Shown: positions 19,027-27,973, numbered from the stretch's first letter. The stretch: 64,000 nt of DNA from Tabrizicola_A sp964393035 (GCA_964393035.1 CAYMRX010000003.1:186001-250000), one strand, 5' to 3'. Numbers and translations are program-made. The notes: a model not told the origin generated them from the sequence alone.

Positions 19027-19863
19027 ATGCAAGTCAAATCCATCAATGCGCTGGCGCGGGGGTTGGAGGTGCTGCAAATCCTGCAATCCTCAGGCGCCCT
19101 GACGCTGGCCGACCTATACCGGCTGACCGGCATCCCCAAGGCATCCTTGTTGCGCATCCTGAAAACGCTGATGCAAAGCGGCTTCATCTGGCAGCGCATG
19201 GTTGATGACGCCTGGGTGCCGTCGTTTTCGCTGGCCGAACTTGCCGGGCGGATGGACCGGGAAAGCCAATTGGTCGAGGTTGCCTCGCCGGTGCTGGCCG
19301 CCCTGACCGCCGAAATCGAATGGCCAAGCGTGCTGGCCGTGCCGCGCCTGACCCATATGGAAGTTCTGGAAACCAACGCCACGCGGGCCTATTTCGACCA
19401 TATCGCGCTTGGTCCGGTTGGGTTTCAGGTCAATATGCTGCGCTCTGCCTCGGGCCGCGCCTTCATCGCCTTTTGCGAAGCGCCGCTGCGCGAGGCCATT
19501 CTGGAAACCCTGCGGCGGTCTGATCGCCCCGGCAATCGCATGGCCCGCAGCGTCGATCATGTGGCGCAACTGCTGGCCGAAACCCGCGCTTTGGGCTTTG
19601 GCCTGCGTGACCCGGACTTTGGCGGTGATTTCGACCGGGGCAGGGCGCTGACGGACGACGGCCGTGACTCGCTTGGCGTGCCGATCCGGCTTGGCAACCA
19701 TGTGCCGGGCACGCTGAACATCACATGGACGCGCCGAGTAATGAAGCGCGACCGCGCGATAGAGCTGCTTGCCCCGCCCGCCCAGCGCGCAGCCGAAGAA
19801 ATCGCCCGCCGCCTTATTCGCCCCGCCGTTTCACCCAGTGAAATCTCCAGCAAAGCTGATTGA
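19027..19863 (+). CDS. IclR-family transcriptional regulator
   Basis: 278 residues. N-terminal winged helix-turn-helix (ALTLADLYRLTGIPKASLLRILKTL, about residues 24-48) and C-terminal IclR effector domain (VLETNATRAYF, NMLRSASGRAFIAFC, GVPIRLGNHVPGTLNI). ATG 19027 follows AGGGG at good spacing; an upstream in-frame start would translate the operator itself. Family members commonly control aromatic-acid catabolism. The two flanking palindromes suggest it governs itself, the divergent amidohydrolase and the downstream carboxylase operon. Confidence 0.88.
   Translation: MQVKSINALARGLEVLQILQSSGALTLADLYRLTGIPKASLLRILKTLMQSGFIWQRMVDDAWVPSFSLAELAGRMDRESQLVEVASPVLAALTAEIEWPSVLAVPRLTHMEVLETNATRAYFDHIALGPVGFQVNMLRSASGRAFIAFCEAPLREAILETLRRSDRPGNRMARSVDHVAQLLAETRALGFGLRDPDFGGDFDRGRALTDDGRDSLGVPIRLGNHVPGTLNITWTRRVMKRDRAIELLAPPAQRAAEEIARRLIRPAVSPSEISSKAD
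19829..19843. promoter_or_regulatory. IclR-type palindromic operator, copy 2
   Basis: TTTCAC-CCA-GTGAAA inside the last codons of the iclR-family gene, 71 bp before the carrier-protein ATG. A possible promoter follows: -35 TTGAAC at 19860-19865 and -10-like TAGCCT at 19884-19889. The palindrome lies just upstream of the -35, a position typical for activation. Because both copies are read in the same frame, the gene's two ends both spell VSPSEI. Confidence 0.62.
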
Positions 19864-19914
19864 ACCGATCTACCCCACCGCCCTAGCCTTCACCCCAAGG
19901 GCAGGAGGGTGACC

Positions 19915-20388
19915 ATGCTGACGCGTGCCGAGATTGACGACATCCTGAGACTGATCGACGGATCAGACTTCACCGAGTTGAAGCTGGAAATGGGCGATCT
20001 GAAGCTGGAGCTTCGCAAGGGCGGTGCGTCCCAGCCCTTTCATCTTGGCCCAAATACCCAAAACGGGATGACTGCATCCCGCGAAGCCGGAGGCAGCCCA
20101 ACGCCCCAGCCCGCAACCGTTGCAGCGCCCGTCATCGGCTCGGGCGGCGGGTCCGAGATTCCCGCGCCGCTTCTGGGCACCTTCTGGCATGCCCCCCGCC
20201 CCGGTGCTGACCCTTTCGTCAAACCCGGCGACATTGTGACGGCCGATACGATCATCGGCATCATCGAGGTGATGAAGCTGATGAACTCGGTCCCGGCCGG
20301 AATCGCCGGAACCGTGCTGGACATCACCGCTCCGAATGGCGAGTTGGTCGAGCATGGCCAATGCCTGATCCGCATCCAGCCGCATTGA
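19915..20388 (+). CDS. Biotin carboxyl carrier protein of a three-subunit carboxylase
   Basis: 157 residues: an N-terminal AccB-like helix region (LTRAEIDDILRLIDGSDFTELKLEMG), a Pro/Gly/Ala-rich linker (about 40-80) and a C-terminal biotinyl domain. The biotin lysine is K121 in IIEVMKLMNSVPAG, a variant of the usual EAMKM. AGGAGG lies 6 bases before the ATG. It heads an operon with biotin carboxylase and carboxyltransferase genes and is therefore probably their dedicated carrier rather than housekeeping AccB. A parallel is the carrier of HpeCBA in 4-hydroxyacetophenone catabolism (from memory). Confidence 0.85.
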   Translation: MLTRAEIDDILRLIDGSDFTELKLEMGDLKLELRKGGASQPFHLGPNTQNGMTASREAGGSPTPQPATVAAPVIGSGGGSEIPAPLLGTFWHAPRPGADPFVKPGDIVTADTIIGIIEVMKLMNSVPAGIAGTVLDITAPNGELVEHGQCLIRIQPH

Positions 20389-20389
20389 C

Positions 20390-21751
20390 ATGACCCCGAT
20401 CCGCCGCATCTTCATCGCCAACCGGGGCGAAATTGCCGTGCGCATCATTCGCACCGCGCGGGCGCTCGGCATCGAAACCGTGCTGGGCGTGTCACAGGCG
20501 GACCGTGAGTCCTTGGGCGCAAGGCTGGCCACCCGTGCCGTTTGCCTTGGTCCCGGCCCCTCCCGCGACAGCTATCTGAAGGTGGATACCCTGGTGCAGG
20601 CCGCGCTTGGCACGGGCTGCGACGCGCTGCATCCGGGCTATGGCTTTCTGTCGGAAAACCGCGATCTGGCACTGGCATGTGAAAAGGCCGGGATCATCTT
20701 CATCGGCCCAAGCCCCGCCAATCTGGAGGCGGTGGGCGACAAACTGACCGCCCGTGGCCATGCCCTTGCCGCAGGCGTGCCACTGGTTCCCGGCGGCAAT
20801 GCGGCGACTTTGGCCGAAGCCGAGGCGGTTGCGGCACGCATTGGCTATCCCCTGCTCATCAAGGCCGTGGCGGGGGGCGGCGGCAAAGGGATGAAGCGGG
20901 TGAATGACCCCGCCGAGTTGGCCCCTCAGCTTGACCTCGCCATGTCCGAGGCCGCCGCCGCTTTTGGCGATGAGCGGGTCTATCTGGAGCGTTTCATCAC
21001 CTCTGGCCGCCACATCGAGGTGCAGATCATCTCGGATGGCGCAACCATCCTTCATGCGGGCGAGCGCGATTGTTCGGTGCAGCGCCGCTATCAGAAAGTG
21101 GTGGAGGAGGCCCCCGCGCCGGGGCTTTCCCCTGCCTTGCGCGAGGGCCTCTTGCAGGCCGCCACGGACTACGCCCGCCACATCGGCTATCGCTCTCTCG
21201 GGACGGTGGAGTTCATGGTCGATGTGGGCCGGGCGGCCTTTTATTTCCTGGAGATGAACGCGCGGATTCAAGTCGAACATCCGGTGACCGAGGCGATAAC
21301 GGGTCTTGATCTGATCGCCATCCAGATCGCGATCGCCGAGGGGCGGCAACTGGCCCTGTCGCAAGCCGATATCACCCTGTCCGGCCATACCATCGAATGT
21401 CGCCTGAATGCCGAAGACATCACCCATGATTTCCGGCCCTCGCCCGGCCGCGTGACACTGGCTTGGTTTCCTGCCCTGCCGGGGCTGCGAGTGGACACCC
21501 ACATGGAAAGCGGCGCGATGATCCCGCCGCATTACGACGGCATGGTCGCCAAGCTGATCGCCCATGGCCCAACTCGAACCGATGCGATTGCCACGATGCA
21601 GCAGGCCCTAAAGATCCTGCGGCTGGAAGGCATCGCGACCAACGCCCCCCTGCATGCCGCCATCATGGCCGACGCGGAGTTTGCCAAGGGCGGCGTTGAC
21701 ACCAATTACCTCGCGGGGCTTCTGCCCCGTATTGCCGGAGATTGCCCATGA
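20390..21751 (+). CDS. Biotin carboxylase subunit
   Basis: 453-residue AccC-like ATP-grasp enzyme that carboxylates biotin with bicarbonate and ATP. Visible: N-terminal IFIANRGEIAVRIIRTARALG, HPGYGFLSEN, the ATP-binding GGGGKGMK (about residues 162-169), ERDCSVQRRYQKVVEEAPAP, EMNARIQVEHPVTE with catalytic residues, and NAEDI. It starts 1 bp after the carrier gene and its stop overlaps the carboxyltransferase start (ATGA). Its immediate company argues for a dedicated catabolic carboxylase rather than fatty-acid synthesis. Confidence 0.9.
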   Translation: MTPIRRIFIANRGEIAVRIIRTARALGIETVLGVSQADRESLGARLATRAVCLGPGPSRDSYLKVDTLVQAALGTGCDALHPGYGFLSENRDLALACEKAGIIFIGPSPANLEAVGDKLTARGHALAAGVPLVPGGNAATLAEAEAVAARIGYPLLIKAVAGGGGKGMKRVNDPAELAPQLDLAMSEAAAAFGDERVYLERFITSGRHIEVQIISDGATILHAGERDCSVQRRYQKVVEEAPAPGLSPALREGLLQAATDYARHIGYRSLGTVEFMVDVGRAAFYFLEMNARIQVEHPVTEAITGLDLIAIQIAIAEGRQLALSQADITLSGHTIECRLNAEDITHDFRPSPGRVTLAWFPALPGLRVDTHMESGAMIPPHYDGMVAKLIAHGPTRTDAIATMQQALKILRLEGIATNAPLHAAIMADAEFAKGGVDTNYLAGLLPRIAGDCP

Positions 21752-23211
21752 CCCGCATTTCCCTGATCGACACCACGCTGCGCGATGGCAACCAGTCGAA
21801 CTGGGGCGCGACGGGGCTGGATACCGCGATGATGCTGGGCATCGCGCCCGCGATGGACCGGGTGGGGTTTGAGGCGATTGACTTCACCACCTCCACCCAT
21901 ATGGCCGTGGCGGTGCGGTTTTCCAAGCAAGATCCGTGGGAACGCCTGCGGCTGTTCCGCGCCGCCGCGCCGAAGACCAAGCTTTCTTTCCTGACCACCG
22001 GGATGCGCTTTATCTCATGGGAAACCGCCAGCCATGAGCTGATGGAATTTGCCTTCCGCCTGCTGGTGAACAACGGGATTGACCGCTTTGCGGTGATGGA
22101 CCCGATGAACAATGTGGCCGCCATGCGCACCATGGCCGACCTCACGCGCAAGGCAGGCGGCAGCGATATTGTCGCGGCGCTGACCTTTACCCTGTCGCCC
22201 TTGCATGACGACGCCCATTTCGCCGAGGCCGCCCGAAAGCTGACCGAAACCGGGCAATTCGACCGGCTTTACCTGAAAGACCCCGGTGGGCTGGTGACGC
22301 CCGAACGCGCCCGAACGCTGATCCCGGCGATCAAGGCGGCGATCACGGTTCCGCTGGAGTTCCATTCGCATTGCACCATCGGCCTTGCGCCCTTCAGCTA
22401 CCCCGAGGCCGCGCAATCGGGCGCGACCTGCCTGCATACCTCGTCCTCTGCCGCCGCCAATGGCACCGGCCAACCCGCCATGACCCCCACCATCGCCAAT
22501 CTGCGTGATCTGGGCCTGACGGTGGATGTGGACGATGAGGCCATTGCCGAAATGGACGCATGGTTCACCACACTGGCCCGCGCCGAAGGGCTGGCTCATG
22601 GCGTGCCGGGAGAGTTTGACCGCAGCTATTTCCGCCACCAGATGCCCGGCGGCATGATGGGCACAATGAAACGCCAGCTTGCCGAAATGAACCGCTTGCA
22701 CCTGTTGCCGCACGTTCTGGAGGAGGTGGAGCGGGTGCGTGCCGACCTTGGCTATCCGATCATGGTCACGCCGTTTTCGCAGCTTGTCGGCTCGCAGGCG
22801 CTGATGAACGTCTTGTCGGGGACGCGCTATCAGAACGTGCCGGATGAGGTGACGCGCTATGTGCTGGGCCGGTTTGGCGCCCCCGCCATGCCGTTGAACG
22901 CGCAGGTCAAGGACCGGATCATATCGTCGAAACGGGCGAAAGAACTGGACGAAGAATCCCGCATGGGGTCGCTGGATGAACTTCGCGCCAAGCTGGGCCG
23001 CGGCTATTCCGACGAAGAATTCCTGCTGCGGGCCGTGATGCCCGCCGATCAGGTCGACGCAATGAAGGCCGCTGGCCCCGCCCCGCGCGACTACAATCCG
23101 CAGACACGGGTCTTGAAATATCTGGTTCATGAGTTGACAAAACGGCCCAAGCTGTCGGGCATCAAAATCACCAAGCCCGACTTTTCCCTGACCCTGAACG
23201 GAGGCCGCTGA
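21748..23211 (+). CDS. PycB/oxaloacetate-decarboxylase-alpha-like carboxyltransferase subunit
   Basis: 487-residue carboxyltransferase of the HMGL-like/PYC-OADA type. It contains the N-terminal metal/active-site motif LIDTTLRDGNQS, the lysine in LYLKDPGGLVTP, the HxH motif FHSHCTIGLAP and the conserved C-terminal region (TPFSQLVGSQA, VPDEVTRYVLG). It stops before any biotinyl domain, consistent with the separate carrier protein. Pyruvate carboxylase B is the closest general model. Gene context (HAD phosphatase, CoA ligase, CouO-like hydrolase) suggests instead carboxylation of a phospho-aryl methyl ketone, as reported for HpeCBA. Confidence 0.8.
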   Translation: MTRISLIDTTLRDGNQSNWGATGLDTAMMLGIAPAMDRVGFEAIDFTTSTHMAVAVRFSKQDPWERLRLFRAAAPKTKLSFLTTGMRFISWETASHELMEFAFRLLVNNGIDRFAVMDPMNNVAAMRTMADLTRKAGGSDIVAALTFTLSPLHDDAHFAEAARKLTETGQFDRLYLKDPGGLVTPERARTLIPAIKAAITVPLEFHSHCTIGLAPFSYPEAAQSGATCLHTSSSAAANGTGQPAMTPTIANLRDLGLTVDVDDEAIAEMDAWFTTLARAEGLAHGVPGEFDRSYFRHQMPGGMMGTMKRQLAEMNRLHLLPHVLEEVERVRADLGYPIMVTPFSQLVGSQALMNVLSGTRYQNVPDEVTRYVLGRFGAPAMPLNAQVKDRIISSKRAKELDEESRMGSLDELRAKLGRGYSDEEFLLRAVMPADQVDAMKAAGPAPRDYNPQTRVLKYLVHELTKRPKLSGIKITKPDFSLTLNGGR

Positions 23212-24029
23212 TGCATCCCCACCCAATCCGCGCTGCGGTGTTCGACATTGATGGCACGCTGGCCATGATGGACAAAGACAGCGGCACCTATGCCGCCCTG
23301 CCCGGCGCGGTCGAAGCTCTCGCGGGGCTGCAAGCGCGCGGCATGCCGGTCGTGGCCTATACCAATGGCACCTTCTTTCCGCCCGCGCATTACTATCCCC
23401 TGCTGGCCGATGCCGGGCTGGTGCTGGAGCCGGGCCATATTCTGACACCAGCCACGGTGGCCGCGCGGCAATTGGCCCGCATGGGGATCAAACGCCTTTT
23501 GACCATCGCCGCCGATGGCACCCGCGTTCCCCTGCGCGATGCCGGGATCGAGGTTGCCCTGACCGGCGACGGTGGTGAGGTCGACGGCGTGATCCTCGGC
23601 TGGACCAAGGATTTCGGCGCGGCCGACCTTGAGGAAGCCGCACAGCTTTTGTGGGCGGGCAAGCCCTTGTATGCCACCTCCATCGCGCCGCATTTTGCCG
23701 GGGCCAAGGGGCGTCTCTTGGGGATTTCGGGGGCCGTGGCGGCGGCCCTGCACAATGCCACCGGGGTGAAGGCCAAGGTGTTCGGCAAGCCGGAAACCAT
23801 TGGCCTTGAAGACATTTCCGCCATGCTGGGGATCCCTGCGCAGGAAATGGTCGTGATCGGCGACGACCCCAAGCTGGAAATTGCCATGGCCCGCAAGGCG
23901 GGGGCCTTTGCCGTCGGCGTCACCACCGGCACGGTGGATGCGGCGGGCTTTGCCGCGGCCGACCCTGCCCTGCGCGCCAATATCGTGTTGCCGGGGCTGG
24001 ACAGCCTGATGACGCAAGAGTGGTGGTGA
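23211..24029 (+). CDS. NagD/p-nitrophenylphosphatase-like HAD-IIA hydrolase
   Basis: 272 residues. Motif I FDIDGTLAMM (nucleophile D12, acid D14), motif II VVAYTNGTFFPP, FGKPETIGLEDI (Lys motif) and VVIGDDPKLEIAMARKAG (motif IV). The HAD-IIA cap type covers 4-nitrophenyl phosphatases and phosphoglycolate phosphatase, so hydrolysis of an aryl phosphate is plausible. In the Hpe scheme a phosphatase (HpeD) removes phosphate after carboxylation. I infer the same role here but cannot show homology. TGATG overlaps join it to both neighbours. Confidence 0.78.
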   Translation: MHPHPIRAAVFDIDGTLAMMDKDSGTYAALPGAVEALAGLQARGMPVVAYTNGTFFPPAHYYPLLADAGLVLEPGHILTPATVAARQLARMGIKRLLTIAADGTRVPLRDAGIEVALTGDGGEVDGVILGWTKDFGAADLEEAAQLLWAGKPLYATSIAPHFAGAKGRLLGISGAVAAALHNATGVKAKVFGKPETIGLEDISAMLGIPAQEMVVIGDDPKLEIAMARKAGAFAVGVTTGTVDAAGFAAADPALRANIVLPGLDSLMTQEWW

Positions 24030-26008
24030 TGGTCAGCGAGGGCCAGCTTCTGTGGACCGCGTCCGAGGCCCGCAAGTCCGGGCTGAACCTGACGCGGTTC
24101 ATCGACTGGCTGAACGCGCGAGGCCATGATTTCGGCGGCTATGCCGACCTTCAGACATGGTCCATCGCCGATCTTTCCGGCTTCTGGGGTGCGGTGCGCG
24201 ATTATTTTGGCCTGATCCTTGAGGGAAACGCGGATCCGGTTCTGACCGACGCCCCCATGCCACGCACCCGCTGGCTGCCCGGCGCGCGGCTGAACTATGC
24301 CGAACATGTGCTGCGGCATGAGATGTCGGGCGATCCCTGCCGCCCGATGCTGCATCACATCTCAGAACTCCGCCCGATGGCCGCGATGAGTTGGACCGAG
24401 GTTGGCGCACAGGTTCGCAAACTGGCAACCCGGCTGCGCGCCATGGGGCTAGGACCGGGTGATCGGGTCGTTGCCTATATGCCGAACCTGCCAGAAACGG
24501 TGATTGCCATGTTGGCGACAACCGCCATCGGGGCCGTCTGGTCCTCTGCCGCGCCCGAGTTTGGCGCGCAAACGGTGATCGACCGCTTTTCGCAAATCGC
24601 CCCGAAGCTGGTCTTTGCGGTCAATGGCTATCGCTATGGCGGCAAGGATTTTGACCGCTCTGCTGATCTGACGCGCATCCTCGCGGCGCTGCCGACCGTC
24701 GAAACCGTGGTGATGCTGGACTATCTGCCCGGCACAGGGATGTGCGGCGGCGCGACCCCATGGGAGGCGCTTTTCACCGGGCCAGAGGTGCCACGCGACA
24801 GCTTTGCCTATACCCGCGTCGATACCGACCATCCGCTTTGGGTGCTGTTCACCTCCGGCACCACCGGCCTGCCAAAGCCCATCACGCATGGCCACCACGG
24901 CATCGTGCTGGAACATCTGAAAACCGCCGCTTTTCATTATGAATTGAAACAGGGGCAGGCCCTGCTGTGCTATTCCACCACCGGCTGGATGGTGTGGAAC
25001 ACGCTGATGATGGCCCCCCTGATGAACGGCCGCGCCGTGCTTTATGACGGGCACCCGAGCCACCCTGACGCCCGCCGTATGTGGCAGATTGCCGAGGAAA
25101 CCCGCGCGTCGGTCTTTGCCACCTCACCGACCTTCATTCAAATGCTGCGCGGGCAAGGCATTGATCCGGCAAAGGCGTTTTCCCTGCCTGCGCTGGAAAC
25201 GCTGCTTCTTGTCGGCTCACCCGCGACACCGGAAACCTTCGCGTGGGCGCAAGAAGCGGTGAAGCCCGACCTTTGGGTCACCTCGCATTCCGGCGGAACG
25301 GAGTTCTGTTCCGGCACGCTCGCCGGCTCTCCCTTGTTGCCGACGCGGGCGGGTGAAATTCAGGCCCCGGCGCTGGGGGTGGATGTGCGCGCGCTGGCCG
25401 AAAATGGGGAAAGCCTGATTGATGCCGAAGGCGAATTGGCCATCCTGAAACCCATGCCCTCAATGCCGCTCTATCTTTGGGGCGATACCGATTTTGTCCG
25501 CTATACCGACAGCTATTTCGACACCTGGCCCGGCATCTGGCGGCATGGCGACCGGCTGCGCATGCTGGCCCATGGCGGCAGTTTCGTGCTGGGCCGGTCA
25601 GACGCCACACTGAACCGCTTTGGCGTGCGGATCGGATCGGCCGAGATTTACCGGACCATGGAAGGGATTGCGGGCGTGGCCGACAGCCTGATCCTGTGCG
25701 TCGAAGACGGCAAGGGTGGCTATTGGATGCCCCTGTTCGTGCAGATGGCCAAGGGCACCGCCTTGGACGACGCCAAGCGAACCGAAATCATCCGCCGCCT
25801 GCGCACCGAGCGATCCCCCCGCCATGTACCGGACGAAATCATCGAAACACCGGAAATCCCGGTCACCTTGACCGGCAAGAAGATGGAGGTTCCCCTGCGC
25901 AAACTGATGCTGGGCCTGCCACTTGCGAAAGCCGCCAGCCGCGATGCGGCGCGCAACCCCGCCGCGCTGGATTGGTTTGCAGATCTGGCAAAGGCGCGGC
26001 AGGGATGA
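24029..26008 (+). CDS. Acetoacetyl-CoA-synthetase-like ligase, probable aroylacetate-CoA ligase
   Basis: 659-residue AMP-forming ligase of AacS type. Features: an N-terminal AacS-specific region with RWLPGARLNYAEHVL, the AMP-binding P-loop VLFTSGTTGLPKPITHG, YSTTGWMVWN, SHSGGTEFCSG, the hinge/motif GDRLRMLAHGGSFVLGRSDATLN, and the C-terminal catalytic lysine in VTLTGKKMEVPLRKL. Classical AacS activates acetoacetate, a beta-keto acid. In this operon the logical substrate is another beta-keto acid, 4-hydroxybenzoylacetate, giving the CoA ester for the CouO-like hydrolase (inference). The ATG overlaps the HAD stop. Confidence 0.8.
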   Translation: MVSEGQLLWTASEARKSGLNLTRFIDWLNARGHDFGGYADLQTWSIADLSGFWGAVRDYFGLILEGNADPVLTDAPMPRTRWLPGARLNYAEHVLRHEMSGDPCRPMLHHISELRPMAAMSWTEVGAQVRKLATRLRAMGLGPGDRVVAYMPNLPETVIAMLATTAIGAVWSSAAPEFGAQTVIDRFSQIAPKLVFAVNGYRYGGKDFDRSADLTRILAALPTVETVVMLDYLPGTGMCGGATPWEALFTGPEVPRDSFAYTRVDTDHPLWVLFTSGTTGLPKPITHGHHGIVLEHLKTAAFHYELKQGQALLCYSTTGWMVWNTLMMAPLMNGRAVLYDGHPSHPDARRMWQIAEETRASVFATSPTFIQMLRGQGIDPAKAFSLPALETLLLVGSPATPETFAWAQEAVKPDLWVTSHSGGTEFCSGTLAGSPLLPTRAGEIQAPALGVDVRALAENGESLIDAEGELAILKPMPSMPLYLWGDTDFVRYTDSYFDTWPGIWRHGDRLRMLAHGGSFVLGRSDATLNRFGVRIGSAEIYRTMEGIAGVADSLILCVEDGKGGYWMPLFVQMAKGTALDDAKRTEIIRRLRTERSPRHVPDEIIETPEIPVTLTGKKMEVPLRKLMLGLPLAKAASRDAARNPAALDWFADLAKARQG

Positions 26009-26769
26009 ACGCCGCCGAGATCTTCTCGGTTCAGGGCAAGGTGGCCTTCATCACCGGCGCGGCGCAGGGGCTGGGGCGGGCGATGGCCGAGGCGCTGGCC
26101 GAAAATGGCGCATCCGTCGCGCTGTTTGATCGCGATGCGAAGCGGCTTGGTGAAACGGCACAAAATCTGCGCTCACAGGGTGGGCAGGTTCTGGCCCTGA
26201 CGGGGGATGTGGCCGATGATACCGCCCTTACCGCAGCCCTTGCGGAAACCACCGCCCGGCTTGGCCCGCTTGAGATTTGTATCGCCAATGCAGGCATCTC
26301 TGACACCCAGCCCGGCGCCTTGCACCTGACCACCGATGCCGACTGGCAAAAGGTGATGGACGTCAATCTGAACGGGCTGTTCTACACCTGCCGCGCCGCA
26401 CTGGCCGCGATGGTGCCACAAGGCCGGGGCAAGCTCATCACCGTTGCCTCGATGTGGGGCCTTGCCGCGCCCGCCGGGGTATTTCCCCGTCCGGCCTATG
26501 CCGCATCAAAAGGTGCGGTCGTCAACCTGACCCGCGAAATGGCGCTGCACTATGCCGACAAGGGGATTCAGGTGAACGCGCTTTGCCCCGGCATTTTTCA
26601 GACCGACACCCGTCCGCGTGACCCCGCAGCGGCGATTGCCTATACCCCGATGGGCCGCCTTGGCCGCCCCGATGAGATCAAGGGGGCGACGCTGTTCCTC
26701 GCCTCGTCCGCGTCAGATTTCGTCACCGGCACGACACTTGTGATCGACGGCGGCGTGCTGGCGCGCTGA
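26005..26769 (+). CDS. SDR-family alcohol dehydrogenase (carboxylase operon)
   Basis: 254 residues, classical short-chain dehydrogenase: TGAAQGLG (about residues 17-24), NAG in IANAGIS, catalytic Ser in ITVASMWG, YAASK, and C-terminal LVIDGGVLAR. Its ATG overlaps the ligase stop by 4 bp and it ends the plus-strand operon. A secondary alcohol such as 1-(4-phosphophenyl)ethanol, whose oxidation would feed the carboxylase with a ketone, is a reasonable substrate given the neighbours. The sequence alone does not define it. Confidence 0.8.
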   Translation: MNAAEIFSVQGKVAFITGAAQGLGRAMAEALAENGASVALFDRDAKRLGETAQNLRSQGGQVLALTGDVADDTALTAALAETTARLGPLEICIANAGISDTQPGALHLTTDADWQKVMDVNLNGLFYTCRAALAAMVPQGRGKLITVASMWGLAAPAGVFPRPAYAASKGAVVNLTREMALHYADKGIQVNALCPGIFQTDTRPRDPAAAIAYTPMGRLGRPDEIKGATLFLASSASDFVTGTTLVIDGGVLAR

Positions 26770-26895
26770 TGGCGCACAACATCCCACCTTCAATGTGGCG
26801 CAAATATCCTCGGGGGGAAGCGCCCCCGTCTCACCGAATGCTGCACTTTCGCTGCGCAGCGAAACGTGCCGGGGCGCCCGGCTCGATGGGTTGCC
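26770..26895. repeat. Convergent intergenic region with composite extragenic palindrome
   Basis: Between the convergent SDR and ferredoxin genes lies CAAATATCCTCGGGGGG (from 26802), then about 30 bases, then the perfect 18-bp palindrome TTTCGCTGCGCAGCGAAA (26847-26864). This is extended by GCAC (26843-26846) and GTGC (26866-26869) around one bulged base. The arrangement mirrors the element at 783-892. It may act as a bidirectional terminator, but has no U-tract. No gene is apparent. Confidence 0.5.
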
Positions 26896-27216
26896 TCAGC
26901 GCCCCGTAGCCACTTGAAAGACGGCGCCATCCAGCGCCTCTGTGACGATGATCTGGCAGGTCAGGCGACTGTTCTCGCGCGGCTCATGCGCGTTGAATTC
27001 AACCGTATCCGCCTCATCCTGCTTCTGTGCTGACAAAGCGCCATCGGCGGCCGAAATCACATAGCAATGGCAGGTCGCGCACATCGCTGATCCGCCGCAT
27101 TCCGCGATGATGCCCCTGACCCCGGCATTGCGCGCCGGATACATCAATGGTTCGCCCACCGGGGCCTCGATTGCCCGCCGCGTGCCGTCAGCCTCGATGA
27201 ATGTGACCTGAACCAT
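26896..27216 (-). CDS. [2Fe-2S] ferredoxin, probable P450 electron carrier
   Basis: 106-residue adrenodoxin/putidaredoxin-type ferredoxin with the ligand pattern C40-x5-C46-x2-C49-x37-C87 (AECGGSAMCATC and RLTCQ). Start ATG 27216 has GGGGA upstream and lies 10 bp after the SDR stop. It is the last gene of the P450 operon, so it most likely passes electrons to that P450, as CreF does in 4-cresol catabolism. No ferredoxin reductase gene is present in the window. Confidence 0.9.
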   Translation of the reverse strand: MVQVTFIEADGTRRAIEAPVGEPLMYPARNAGVRGIIAECGGSAMCATCHCYVISAADGALSAQKQDEADTVEFNAHEPRENSRLTCQIIVTEALDGAVFQVATGR

Positions 27217-27226
27217 TCCGTCCCCC

Positions 27227-27973
27227 TCAGATGAACTGCCGCCCGCCGTCGATCACCAGCGTCTGGCCGGTCATATAGCCTGACAGCGGCGAGGCGAGCA
27301 TCAGCGCACCCCCAACGATATCTTCAACCTCTGCCGCCCGCTTCAGCGCGGCGCGGTCGACACCATAGCTGCGGGCGTTTTCCATCAGGCCAAGGCTGGC
27401 TTCCGTCATAGTAAAACCCGGTGCCAGCACATTCACCCGCACCTCATCCGCCCCCATTTCCTTGGCCATGGTGCGGCTAAGACCAATGACCGCACCCTTC
27501 GAGGCGACATAGTGCATCCACAGCGGCGAGCCAGAAAACACGGTGGACGAGGCGATGTTCACAATCGCGCCCTTGGCAGCACGCAACTGGGGCGAAAAGG
27601 CCCGGCACATCTGCCAGACGCCCTTGACGTTGACCGCCATGACCCCGTCCCAGACATCTTCGTCAAGGTCTTCAAAGTTGCGCCGCTCCAACCCGCCATA
27701 CATCGCGGCATTGTTCACCAGCACATCCACCCCGCCCATCTGCGCCTGCGCCAGATCGGCCAAGGCACGGCAACTTGCGGTATTGGTCACATCGACCTGC
27801 GCGGCAATCGCGCCTGTCAGGGCGGCGGTTTCCTTGCAGCCCGCGAGGTTGACATCACAGGCCATGACCTGTGCGCCCGCCTTGACAAACGCCAGCACAA
27901 AGGCCCGGCCAAGCCCCCCGGCCGCGCCAGAGATCACCACCCGTTTGCCCGCAAGCCCCAGATCGGTCGTCAT
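27227..27973 (-). CDS. SDR-family dehydrogenase (P450 operon)
   Basis: 248 residues from ATG 27973, overlapping the HD-protein stop by 4 bp. SDR motifs: GAAGGLG (about residues 15-21), NNAAMY, catalytic Ser in NIASSTVFSG, YVASK, and C-terminal TLVIDGGRQFI. In the cre gene set an SDR alcohol dehydrogenase (CreG) oxidises 4-hydroxybenzyl alcohol to the aldehyde. Linkage with an aldehyde dehydrogenase supports that assignment by analogy. Confidence 0.8.
   Translation of the reverse strand: MTTDLGLAGKRVVISGAAGGLGRAFVLAFVKAGAQVMACDVNLAGCKETAALTGAIAAQVDVTNTASCRALADLAQAQMGGVDVLVNNAAMYGGLERRNFEDLDEDVWDGVMAVNVKGVWQMCRAFSPQLRAAKGAIVNIASSTVFSGSPLWMHYVASKGAVIGLSRTMAKEMGADEVRVNVLAPGFTMTEASLGLMENARSYGVDRAALKRAAEVEDIVGGALMLASPLSGYMTGQTLVIDGGRQFI

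Noticed and set aside
19915..23211. Housekeeping acetyl-CoA carboxylase or pyruvate carboxylase
   Set aside because: The transferase is PycB-like rather than AccA/AccD, and the operon includes a phosphatase, a CoA ligase and an IclR operator. Not fully excluded without a search.
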